Assembly: GCA_027924585.1 (NCBI GenBank)
Contig: BSBM01000602.1
Location: forward strand, 4,091,501-4,155,500
Source: Larix kaempferi
Lineage: Eukaryota; Streptophyta; Pinopsida; Pinales; Pinaceae
Length of the DNA: 64,000 nucleotides
Direction: 5' to 3'
The notes under the pieces are model-generated. The model made no database searches. It was not told where the DNA came from and saw only the letters and a program-made list of their open reading frames with translations. Shown one piece after another: positions 25,901 through 37,900 of this stretch. Positions within the stretch are counted from its first letter, which is position 1, and the number at the start of each line of letters is the position of its first letter. A program made the translations under genes and the position numbers.

Positions 25901-28900
25901 GATTTCCTCGGAGTATAGGGCGACGCGAGTGATAGAGTTGTCTCTTGAGGAGATGATTAGAGTTCATGAGCAGCCCAGAGTCGTTCCCAATGACCGGAGC
26001 AGATTTCCTTTGTCGGCATTTGAGGTCGAGTATGACAGCAGAATTGCAGACTTCACCTGGTTGCCTATACACTACACCATTCATAGTGAGGGGGGTAGCT
26101 CTTACAGATATTTCTGCTTGGAGCTCCAGGAGAGGTGGATGTTGATAGAGCATGACAAATAGCTGATGATGATCAGAGTGGCTCAACGACTACATGATGG
26201 TCTCTTTTTTTGGGTAGTAGGGGACCCTGAGATTGCAGTAGTGAACGGTACAGCAGTTAGCATGAGGACGAGAGACAAATATCACTTTCAGGAGCCTATC
26301 CATATAAAGCAATGGATTAGCTTCCTAGATAGGAGACCTTATGAGGGATGGATACAATGTTTACTGGCTTGGATGCTTAGGAGTCTAGAAGATGCTCCTT
26401 GTGTTGATACTGCACCAGGATGTGGTGGATGCAATAGGTACTTCGCAGTTCTCAGACTGATTTGGGACCCCGAAATTTCAGTGATGGGCAGTTTAGTGGT
26501 TATTAGAGGATGCTTTCAGGAGGTCTCATGTCATGGTACCTCGCAGGACAGTACTTTGAGTAAAAGGTGCTGCAGATCTCCTAGGATAATTTGGGACCCT
26601 AGGATTTTCCCTGGATTCAGTTGGTTTAGTTTGATTGATTATGGAGTTGTGTTGGTATTGTTTGAGGACAAGCAATCTTGGCGAGGGAGGTCTATAATGT
26701 TCCCTTTTTAACAAACAGAGGAATTGACTGAGGATTGATACCATTCAGACCAAAAGAAGATCTTAATCATGGTTATTAGATCATCAGTAGATAAAAGAGG
26801 GCCACAAGAACTAGGGGCCACCTGCATGCATTACAAGCGGGCCATATTTCATGATGCATGCACAAAAATACCTTAATTAAGCCTTCATGCACATCGAAAG
26901 CAATGCATGCAAATCCACTAAAAAATAGAAGAGAAAAGCGACCTAGGCATGCAATGTCAAAGTTATAAAAGAAGGATAAAGTGAATGATTAGGTCTGCTT
27001 ATTGATTATTGATTTGAGAATTCGACTTGGAGAGCTAAGAGAGCCAATTTGGGATTGAGGGCACACTACTCAACCATCAAGTGTATTTCGGCAATGGAAT
27101 CTATTTTCCCTAATCACTTCTAGGGTTGGATCATACAGGTTCAACATTACTTCCATACTACACATCAATCTTCAACACTCTTCAGGATTCAAGCCACAGA
27201 TTGGATCAAGAGGACTCGCCCTTTAATACAATTGAGAGGGGGGGTGAATCAGTTTGGTTATGCTTAAACAATTTTAGTCCCTTTATAACTTCATTACCAT
27301 TAAAAAAATGATTGTCAAGATAATGAACAAGATAAGCAATAGAACTAGTAATCATCAATCACACATATGATGTACACAGACACAAATATTCGTGAGGAAA
27401 CCCATAAAGGGAAAAACCTCTTCTTCTTAGAATGATAAGTAGTGTTTTAACTCCTGTACATCATTTATTTTTTAGCACCAACTCAAGATGAGGCTACAAC
27501 CTCTGTTTAACAAGCTGCAACTTGTTGAGAGCACCAACTCTCATGTTTTTCTAGCACCCACTAGAAGGAAGAACCCACTCCCAGAATTCAAGCACCAACT
27601 TGAATTATACAGAACATCAATCCTCCCTAGCACCTCCCTTCCACCCTATTTAAGAAATTTACAGTCAATTGCATTTCACTGGGTCAGATATATCAGTATT
27701 TACCCCTTTCATCTCTTCTCTGTGTTGCTAAAGCTCATTTTTTGCCTTAGTTGAACCTCAGTTCTTCAACATTCAGCTTCCAATTTTTATCTGGTCAAAT
27801 TCGAATTTATGAGCATTCTTCTTCACAGATTCGGGCCACACCTTTCTTTGCTTTTGTATTGTCTTCTTAGATTCAAAATCATAGCTTCTTTTCTTTTCTT
27901 CAACCAGCGACCACTCCTCTTCATTCTCAAGATTCACTCACTTCTTTTGTTCTTTTTAATTAGTTTTTATAGATCCTGAAGATATATGCCTCGGTCTCTT
28001 CAAATTCTAGATCTGCCAACTCAGTCTCTTCGAATTTCTTGTCTTCATAACTGTCGGGAGCTCAATCATCTTCTATTGCAACTACATGGCCTTTATAGTC
28101 AAATTCGAATCCTTTCTTAATATTATTTTTTAATTATTGTAACTGTCTTTTTATTAAAAATGAGGCCTCTTAAAATGCTCGTAGAGAGCTCTCCATATGC
28201 CCTCAGTAATGCCTGCAATGGCCTCTCCAAGATGCCCGCAGTAGCCCTTCATATGCCCGCAGTGGCTCATATGCCCGCAGGGGCTCATATGCCCGCAGTC
28301 TTAGCCCCATGGATGCCCACAGTGATTCCCTCATATGCCCTCATTAACTGCTTGCCAACCATCAGTGACAACTGAAGCATAATGCCAACAATTGGATGAC
28401 CGAACGTAAAGCAGAATCAGGAAACCCTTCAAGTACCCCACTTCTGCTTTTTCTCGGTAATCTCTTGTGGTTAAAATCTAATGCCATCCCTCTTTTGGAT
28501 CTCATTCTCATAATTAGGGACCTTGAAATATCTCTGAAAGCAGTTAGGAGAAGCCCCAAACATTTGGTGTTCCTATTTATGATATAAGGAAGGCGTGTTT
28601 GTCCCGTTGTCTATATAAAAAACACCCACAGGTATAGCTAGGGTGAATGGATTATTTTGTGAATTACGATAAATACTTGAGGTATTTTCCTGTCGAACAA
28701 GTTTAGAGGATTAAAAATAAGTATCCTTGCATTTTCCTGTCCAAAACTCTTTTCGTATCCTTGCTAAAAATATGGAATGTGGTTAAAATATGCAATCCTG
28801 AGCCAAAATAAGATTCAAGTTACACACCAATCCATAATTATGGATGTTAAAACACTTCCATAAAATAATAGCTTTAGGTAACAATATGTTGAAATTTTGT

Positions 28901-31900
28901 AATGAGTTAGGCCCCTTACCATGTTTTTGTGTTTACCATGGTGGGGACATAAGTTGTCTTTCCTAGGAAATGTACTTTTGAAATATAAAAAGTGACTTTA
29001 TGTTTTAAAAGTGAAGTGACTTTATTAAATGTATTTGTGCATTAAATGATTAAAAAAGGACATTTAATTTAAACCCTTAGATCTAAAGTGATCTTAGCCA
29101 TTCAAAAGTTAGTTTGAATAAGTCAGGGTTTAGGGAGGATAAAGTCACCTATATATTACACCTTGGGAAGAGAGCCAAAACACACAGAAAGACAAAAGAG
29201 AGAAACAGAGAGAGATCTAGGGTTTCAAAGGAGAGCAAACCCATTTGTGCGAGAGAGAGAGCATTAATTGCAGCAGAAGAAGACTGAGTTTGCTTGTGCA
29301 CAAATACCGAGAAGGAAGCTGTACCACTGCACAGAAACCGAGAAAATCTGTACTCTACGGATCCGCACAGCAGACTGTACAATCCGTACAGCAGCATTCA
29401 TTGGCACAGAAATCGAGGAACGGAACTTTGGCACAGATTTCAAGGTGTTCTCAGCAGTGTTCTGAAGAACATTTGCACAAAAATCAAGGGCAGCCATTGG
29501 CACAGATTTCGAGGCAATTTGTTGTGGAAGAAGGCCATACAACTGCATTTATTGTTGGTATTTTATTTATGTTTTCTGGCACATTTTCCAATGTATTTCA
29601 GATTGCCTAAGTATTAATGTCTCTACTATAATTAAGTTGATGCTCTTTAATAAAAATCTCTCTGGGTTTTCCCTCATGTGTGAGGGTTTTGCCCTAGGCT
29701 TGGCCCTAAATTTCTGAGTTTTCAATGTGTATGCATTTGTCTTCAGCTCTTCAGTTAGGTCATTGGCTGAATGTATAAGTTTCAGTTATCAGAAGATTTG
29801 TTGTACAATGGATACATAAATCATAACTCAGATAAATGATAAACCTAGATATGCATTCAACATGTTTGATAAAATTTCATAAAGAGAATTTGTTATTTTA
29901 TCAAATTTCTTCATGGTATCACTTATTAGAGCTTGGCTCTATAAAAGTTGTTGAAGATAGTTTGTATTTCTTTGTGAACTTAGAACAGAATTGTCTTTCA
30001 GGTGGTTATCAGTTTGAGGGTCATGGCATCAGCAGGATTAAGGTACGAGGATATGCTGGATGGAGCTGGAAACTTCAGTCCATGGAAGGAGCGTATCACG
30101 ATATTGTTCAAAGAGCAAGGTTTGTGGGATGTTGTTGGAGCTTCTGCTACAATAACAGTTCCTACGGATCCCACACAGAAAGATGACTTTGATAAGAAGG
30201 ATATCAAAGCTCAGAGGATCTTTTTGGACTCTACTAAGGATCATGTGATACCTCATGTCTCTGGTAAGACTTATGCATTTGAAATGTGGTTTGCTTTATG
30301 TACCTTATATCAGAGTAAGAACCAGAACAGGAAGATGGTTCTCAGAGAGAAGCTGAGGAACACCAAGATGACAGAAACTGATACTGTTTCTGCTTATCTC
30401 ACAAAGATCACCCAAGTTAGAGATGAACTGGGTGTTGCAGGTGAGAAAGTGGATGATGAAGAGCTAGTGAGGTATGCTCTCAATGGATTCACTGCAAATT
30501 GGCACACTTTTGTGCGAGGAGTTGTTGCCAAAGAAAAGCTTCCAGATTGGACAAGGTTATGGGATGACGTTGTTCAAGAAGAGTCCCGAGAGGAGACATT
30601 CCAAAATGGAGCTCAGAACAGTGAAGACAATGTTGCCCTTGCAACTAAAGGTAAGGGCAAATGGAAGAAGAAAGAAAAAGACCTCAGCAAGGTACGTTGT
30701 TTCTATTGTAATAAAAACGGTCATTATGCTAGTCAGTATCCGGAAAGGAAAGAGAATGAAGAAAAAGAGAGTACCATCAGTAGAGATGGGAGATTTTGCT
30801 TCCCAGTTTGAACATGAATTCTCTTTAGTTTCAGTACAAACTAGTGTAGGTAGTACTATAGATTTCCATGACATGTGGGTAGTTGATAGTGGATCAACAA
30901 GCCACATGACGGGGAAATATAGAAATTTTCAGAAGATAGAAGAAATAGCCAGAGGACATTTTGTTGGAACAGGTACTGGAAGCACTCAAGTAGAAATCAG
31001 AGGAGTTGGAACTGTAAAATTCGAACTCAGGTATGGAGAAGTACTTGAAGTAAACGGAATGTTGTTCGTCCCAGGCATGAAAGTCAGCAGACTTTCTATA
31101 TGATCCTTGGAGGATGATGGGTATGGAGTTTTCATCAAAAGAGGAAATGTGTTCCTCTACCGAAGAGAAAACTCAGATAATACTATTCTGCTTGGGAATA
31201 GAAAAGACAAACTTTACTTTCTGCATGGAGAGGTGATGCTTCCAGGTTCAGGTGGATGGCTATTCGAATCAAAGTCTGAAAATGAAGCAGATGCACCGAT
31301 GGTACCTTCAGATGGGGAGAGTTGCACTAGCGGAAGACTCAGCCAGCACAGAGAAGATGAGCAAGATCCAGAATTTGAAGTTGTGTTCCGACATCAGCTT
31401 CCAGGGTTAGTGGAAGTTCTTGACAGTGGTCAGGACGATTGTGTTGGGACCTCCCTCATTAAGAGGGAGTGTTGAAGTTTTGTAATGAGTTAGGTCCCTT
31501 ACCATGTTTTTGTGTTTACCATGGTGGGGACATAAGTTGTCTTTCCAAGGAAATGTACTTTTGAAATATAAAAAGTGACTTTATGTTTTAAAAGTGAAGT
31601 GATTTATTAAATGTATTTATGCATTAAATGATTAAAAAATGACATTTAATTTAAACCCTTAGATCTAAAGTGATCTTAGCCATTCAAAAGTTAGTTTGAA
31701 TAAGTCAGGGTTTAGGGAGGATAAAGTCACCTATATATTACACCTTGGGAAGAGAGCCAAAACACACAGAAAGACAAAAGAGAGAAAAAGAGAGAGATCT
31801 AGGGTTTCAAAGGAGAGCAAACCCATTTGTGAGAGAGAGAGAGCATTAATTGCAGCAGAAGAAGACTGAGTTTGCTTGTGCACAAATACCGAGAAGGAAA

Positions 31901-34900
31901 CTGTACCACTGCACAGAAACCAAGAAAATTTGCACTCTATGGATTTGTACAGCAGGCCATACAGTCCGTACAGCAGCATTCATTGGCACAGAAATCGAGG
32001 AGCAGAACTTTGGCACAGATTTCGAGGTGTTCTCTGCAGTTTTCTGAAGAACATTTGCACAGAAATCAAGGGCAGCCATTGGCACAGATTTTGAGGCAGT
32101 TTGCTGTGGAAGAAGAAGGCGGTACAGCAGGGTCGTACAGCTGCATTTATTGCTGGTATTTTATTTATGTTTTCTAGCACATTTTCCAATGTATTTCAGA
32201 TTGCCTAAGTATCAATATCTCTACTGTAATTAAGTTGCTGCTCTTTAATAAAAATCTCTCTAGGTTTTCCCTCATGAAGTATGAGGGTTTTGCCCTGGGA
32301 TTGGCCCTAAATTTCTGAGTTTTCAATGTGTATGCATTTGTCTTCAGCTCTTCAGCTAGGTCATTGGGTGAATGTATAAGTATTTATGTTTCAGTTATCA
32401 GAAGATTTATTGTACAATGGATACATAAATCATAACTCAGATAAATGAAAAACCTAGATATGCATTCAAAGTATTTGATAAAATTTCATAAAGAGAATTT
32501 GTTATTTTATCAAATTTCTTCACAATAAAATAACCAATAGTGACAAAAAGCAACAGCACCAATGCTGCACTGCTGAAGAATAGCAAATAAGCATAAGGAA
32601 CATTTATCTCCGGAGGTGTTAATCCCTCTATCTCACCCTAACTAGTAACACAGCAATCCATAATTATGGCCCTGAAAATACTTCCATAAAATAACAGTTT
32701 TAGGTAACATAAAGCAATAAAAAATCAATAGCAACAAAAAGCAACAGCAGCAATGCTGCACTAGTGAAGAATGCAAAATTGTAGCAAATAAGTATAAAGA
32801 ACATTTATATTCAGTGGTGTTAATTCCTCTATCTCACCTTAAATAGCAACACCCATTTCTTTCTTTGGCTAAGCCAAAGCTCACAAACATGGCCTGAATA
32901 CAATTAAGACAACTAAAAATTCAGCTCCAGGTCAAGTGAGATAAAAATGAGAGAATAAATCTTAAGCTTCAATGTTGATCTTTTAAGAAATGAAAAGCTA
33001 TAGCCTACGATTACCTTGGCATGGCCAATGTGAAGATATCCGTTTGGCTCAGGAGGAAAACGTGTAAACACTTTGCCACCTGTTGCTTTCAAATGCTTTT
33101 CAAGTTTCTCTTTCGTGTTATGAGGCCTCCAAATGGAACCATCACTAAAGAATATTTCTGTGTGTACCTGTTCGACCAGAATCATGAATCAAAGTCTCAA
33201 CATGCAGCAGGCCAACCAATTACAAAGAAACTAAGCTGCAAATATATGCTTTAGGGCAAACCAAAGTCACGTGATTTGTGTCCGTGTTCAAATTCAGTGA
33301 TAATGGAATTCAAAAAAATTGCCTAGCCAAAAACATTCAATAGAATCCGCCATTTAATTGGAGATTAGAAATATATACCATATGCATTAAATTATATATG
33401 CATATATCTAGTCAATCAAACTGTGATCTGGCAACAACATGGAGCGATCATCATAATGATGCCCTGGGTTCAAATCCTGGCACACATGTGCCACACTGCA
33501 TGGTGTATTTCCAAGTGTGGATACTTATCAGTTCAGGCCTTACATTTGTTAGTGTTCTCATCTAAATCCCTGTGAGCAGCGTTACCTTCCAAACTAGGAT
33601 GTGTGATTAAAGTCCCAAAGATACACACTGAATCAAAGGGACTGCCCTTTTCTGCTGGTCACATTAGCCCTCAAAACCTGTGTCAATCTCTGCTCTGCCT
33701 CATTAAAATGCCTAGAATATATAACAAGTTGTCCAAGATGGGCACAAGAATATGCTCATTGGAGCACACGATACATTACTTCAATCTTAGTGACATTAGG
33801 AACTCTTCTTTGTCTTCTTTTTTCATAATTGAAACTGCATCTTGAAACTTTGATTATCAACCATCCCTTTGGTAATTTCAGTGGCAGGACCACACCACAT
33901 CCTTGGTAAACAGCATGATTGAGCTTTCTGTCTTTTATTAGGATCCATGTCACTCTGATTTCTTTTCAAGTGTGGCATCTCTTCGACATGTAGCTTCTCA
34001 CATCTTAATCTGCTACAGGATTAGGTCACTGTTTCACTCAAAACACTGCTGCAGAAATCACCTCCTAAGGATGTTATCTCATAGAACACACCCAGGATGG
34101 CTGTAGAGCATGATCAATTAGCACAGACGGGTACCCCTACAAAATAGGGAGTAACAATAGGCTCCAACTGCGGGACATGTACTTAATCTTGCAAAGGAGA
34201 GCATACAAGAACCCTAGAACCTCTGCAAGTAACTTGTGAGTTTTGACTGTCAAAAATAAAACTACAACACATCACACATTCATCTTTATTCCACCACAAC
34301 ACATCAACCTACTGCTCATGCAAGAGCTTATTCATCCTACCTACCTACTCTAACCATGATGAAATGAGCATGTCAAATGATGTTATACAACCAATGAAGC
34401 CACCTTAGCATGCCATCCATGCTAGGGCTTCTTCCTTAGAATTCGCCAAATTATTATATAAACTATATAAAATCCTTAGAAATTGAAATATTTTTAGAAA
34501 ATATCGCCAAATATTTTATAGTTGACATTTTCAGTGGCTCCTCAACACAAGCGTTCCTTATCAAACTATTTGTAAGGTGGTTGAATGTTCTAGAGACAAA
34601 TACCCAACCTCTAAGTGCCTAACACCCTCCTCCAAAGGTTACTCCAGACATGCTAAGCACCCATCCTCCTCAACAGGTGCACCCTCGTAGAAGATGCCAG
34701 ATAGGCCACACGTGCCCACTACCACATCAAGAAATGTGCCTCCTTAGCACTAATCCCAAGACAAGCATGCACCCATTCTAAGCTCTCTAAATGTAAGTCG
34801 AAATAAACAAAGGGGATAGGAGACCACAACCCTTCACATCCCATGAAGTGCTCTCCTAGCTAGGTGAATACACTTTTGCAGACACCAAAAGCTAACATGA

Positions 34901-37900
34901 GGGGTGTATAATTTCCATTGGTAAATCCAGAAGAGTAGAGTTAGTAGATCAACATGATTATTTGAATTGAATTGTGAAAAGAGATGCCAAAATGCAGACA
35001 TTAATAAGAGGAAAACTTTTGAGGAAAATACCTAATCAAATATGTATAGGGAACCTTTTATAATGTCTGCAGAGATACTAACTCATATAAAACAACTTCA
35101 AACCTCGGTTTTCCAAAAGCCTAAGACCTGAGAGTGGGAATTTAGATTCCTAACAAGAGCATAATCAGCATACCTGAATATTCTCGCCTGGTTCAGGAAA
35201 TATTAAAAAAGGATTAGTATCCTCCAAGGCAGGAGCCGATGAAGAATTATTAGCAGCAATAGCTTTCTCCTATACACACAAGATAAAACCCTGTCAGATT
35301 GGAACTCTGTAGCTTCAGAAAACACATACTTTTCTTCATTTAAAAAGGAAACATTGCCAGTCTAGGGACTAGCTATAAAATTAAAGCTATCAATGGACAG
35401 AAGTTGTCAATACTCAAGCTCACCTCCACTTTTGGGGGCTTTTCTTTTTTCTTCTTGACTGGTTTTTCCTCATCTGCAGCTGTCTTTTCCCCAAGTAACT
35501 CATGAAGCTTGGTGTCCATTATTTCCTGTGATTGGCCAAGCAAAACTCAATTCCATTCAAAGGAATTATACTTAAAGAAGCAAGGTTTTGATACATTATC
35601 CATTTACTACATAAAATTGCATATCTTAATTCAACTGGGTTTAGTAACTTAATGATTGCATCATCAATCATCAGCCACAAGAAGCAATTTGAATGAAACT
35701 TAAGACAATATCGGCGTATTCCCATAAACTTAGCTCAGTAGTGTTCACCTTGACCACTCTCGCATCTGCCCATGGCTGTAGCTTACGAACTTGGCCATAC
35801 AAATTTCCAGCTAACAAGTAACAAAAGATGAGAGAAAATAAAAATCACTAGATTTGCATGCTACAGTACTAGGTACAATAAAGATGGTAAAGTGACGGAG
35901 ATATTGTCAACTCCAATCCTCAAAACGTTATCAAGAATGTGCATAGGGATGAGAAAGCATGAAATGGAATATAGATCAATAAAGATATGTTGATAAAAAG
36001 GAAATGAAATATAGAAACTAAGTTACTAACAGATGATTGCAAATGTGAACTAATAGAGATTTGAATTACACAGTCCAACCATTTATTCGATAACGCTGTG
36101 CTAAAATGGCCTCCATACTCTCATTCACCACCTTATCCACAGCAGCCTTGATGTCTCCAACTGAAACCTCAACTCCTGCTTCCAAGACATGAGACTCAAC
36201 ATCTTTTAGAAATTTTGAAATTTAGTTTAAATGCAAAATGGATACAGAAATCTTCAGTCATCTGGATTCTGAACAACTATATAGGCATTAGTTTTCAAAG
36301 CAGCATAGAATGGTCCTCATTTCTAATCAAAGTATTACAGCCCATAGTTTACATACAACGCCTCTTGAAAGAAACCTTCTCAGGTTCAATGCCCACATTA
36401 AACCCAGCAAAATAGTAATAGTCAAAAATATACACCTAATAACATAGTATCTGTTTGATTGTTTTGCTATCTAAGAATAAACTAAACATGTCAAAATTTA
36501 GATCAGATACAATACAGAATGCTGTCTTAAAATGCAATATAAAAACAACACAATAGTACTAATAAAAAGACAACTTCACACCCACCATAGGCATGGTCTA
36601 TATTAAATTGAAGTATTTCCACACCTTAGCGAGGAAGAATCAATATATGTTTCTTTGCGTCAATAAGCACAGTAAGCTTTTCTATTTGAACAAAACACTA
36701 TGCCTATTAGCTTAGTTCAGTGACCAGTCCATACTTAGCCATCTTTGGTCGTGTACCAACCTCCTATGTCTACCATAGCTTATATCCCAAATATACTGTA
36801 TGGAAGTTGTACTTGTCAAAGTGAAGAAAAGAGGAGACATACTGCGTTGGAGGACATGCTTGTGTCATGCATGCTTATTCCATCTCCTCAATGTGAGCTA
36901 GGGTTTTCATGGTTTCCCCTAACTAGGGTTTGTAGAGCTAGAAGATTGTACTACCCTTGTGATAGGGCTGTGGTATGTAAATGAGATTAATCTTTTATTC
37001 ATATAAATGAAGTTTCCAGCTGTCCAAAACTTGTGTAAATTGCAAACTTGATTTTGAGCCATCTATATTCTTCATGATTTGTAATTTCCAGCACTATATG
37101 TCTTGTTGATTTGACATAAGGTAAGGGTGAATATGCTAAGTAATTTAACATTATAATTGAAGAATATAAGATCTGGTTTACAGCTTTCATAAGTGATTTT
37201 CAGATCTATTTTATGCATAACATGATTTCAGTAAAGGGCTAAAACTTATTGGATCACATTGGTATCTTTTCTCTCGAATTGCCTAGTGGATTGGCGTTGT
37301 TAAGAGTTGAAACATTGTTCATTGTTGCTGTTGTTTTATTTGTATTTCATAACAGTCCTAGGGCAAAAAATTCATAGGGTTAAAATCGGGGAAACCTGTA
37401 GTTAAGAGGTGAAATTTTTGAACTCTGTGATAGCAGAAATTTCTACGAGTTGACACCATTGTTGTAAAAGACTCAAAACTCCCATGCAAACTATAATTCT
37501 CATATGTGATCCAATGTGATCCACATTAGTTTGAAAACAAAATGAAAGACAAAATTAATACAAAAAAAAGAAACACATAGATATGCTGAAAACCAAATTC
37601 TATCACTCAAAGAATGGTGAAAAACATTGTACAAATACAACAGCTAGAATGGCGGTACCATCTTTGAGAAGAGATGTGTCCATTAGGCTCATTTGCAAAA
37701 AGTCCATAACAAGAGATTGAAACAACATTTTAACATAATGCAAAAAGCCCTCAGATCCAAAGACCCTAGCACTAGGGAGTCGAGGTGGAGAAAGGAGTCT
37801 AGACCAAAGGAGCCTAGTTTGTACATCAACTGTAATAAACAAATATATATAATATTAAATAATAGTAATCATAATAATAGATAAATAATAATTATTAATT

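Larger units (their letters stand above)
11704..26697 (+). pseudogene. Older decayed retroelement ORF, split by the 13.3-kb element
   Basis: Acidic protein-like text on the left (11,704-12,181, e.g. [39 protein letters not shown]) and a long single frame on the right (25,449-26,709) flank the insertion. The right part keeps one frame through four in-frame stops, all TAG, at about 25,482, 25,581, 25,872 and 26,160. Its end ([19 protein letters not shown]) and the GAGGGAGG tract at 26,681-26,692 look like the polypurine end of a Ty3/gypsy internal region, with an LTR starting near TGTTCCC at 26,697. No RT or integrase is seen and the protein family is not recognised. Confidence 0.5.
28887..32522 (+). 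mobile_element. Copia-type non-autonomous LTR retrotransposon (gag-protease only)
   Basis: A complete 3,636-bp insertion with LTRs at 28887-29913 and 31470-32522 and a perfect 5-bp target duplication CAATA (28882-28886 and 32523-32527). Inside are a Copia gag, a protease fragment and a short acidic tail. Integrase, RT and RNase H are absent. This is the layout of TR-GAG type elements, which rely on partner elements. The two LTRs are very similar, so the insertion is relatively recent. Confidence 0.95.
5809..32837 (-). other. GlnRS intron 10 (27,029 bp)
   Basis: It runs from donor GTGAGATAG (32837) to acceptor TTTTTTGCAG (5809). It holds most of the nested elements listed below. All clearly oriented large elements in it lie on the plus strand, antisense to the gene. 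Confidence 0.9.
28827..32850. repeat. Tandem duplication of about 200 bp, split by the Copia element
   Basis: Unit 1 is 28827-28886 plus 32523-about 32650; unit 2 is about 32651-32850. Both contain CAATCCATAATTATGG, ACTTCCATAAAATAA, AGCAACAGCA(C/G)CAATGCTGCACT and CTCTATCTCACC. The last string is the exon 10 donor read on the plus strand, so the duplicate carries a second, decayed donor. Confidence 0.85.

Noticed and set aside
28193-28345. Regularly spaced short repeats suggestive of a CRISPR array
   Set aside because: The units are contiguous and degenerate without unique spacers, in plant nuclear DNA: a minisatellite.
29149-29617. Overlapping ORFs on both strands in 29.1-29.6 kb and again at 31.7-32.2 kb
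   Set aside because: They are the same frames in the two LTRs of the Copia element, with no protein features.
32913-33185. A 90-residue minus-strand ORF as an independent gene
   Set aside because: Only 33015-33167 is coding (GlnRS exon 9); the rest reads into introns.
37603-37842. Minus-strand 79-codon ORF
   Set aside because: It crosses the left border and target duplication of the 37,831 element and has no recognisable motif.
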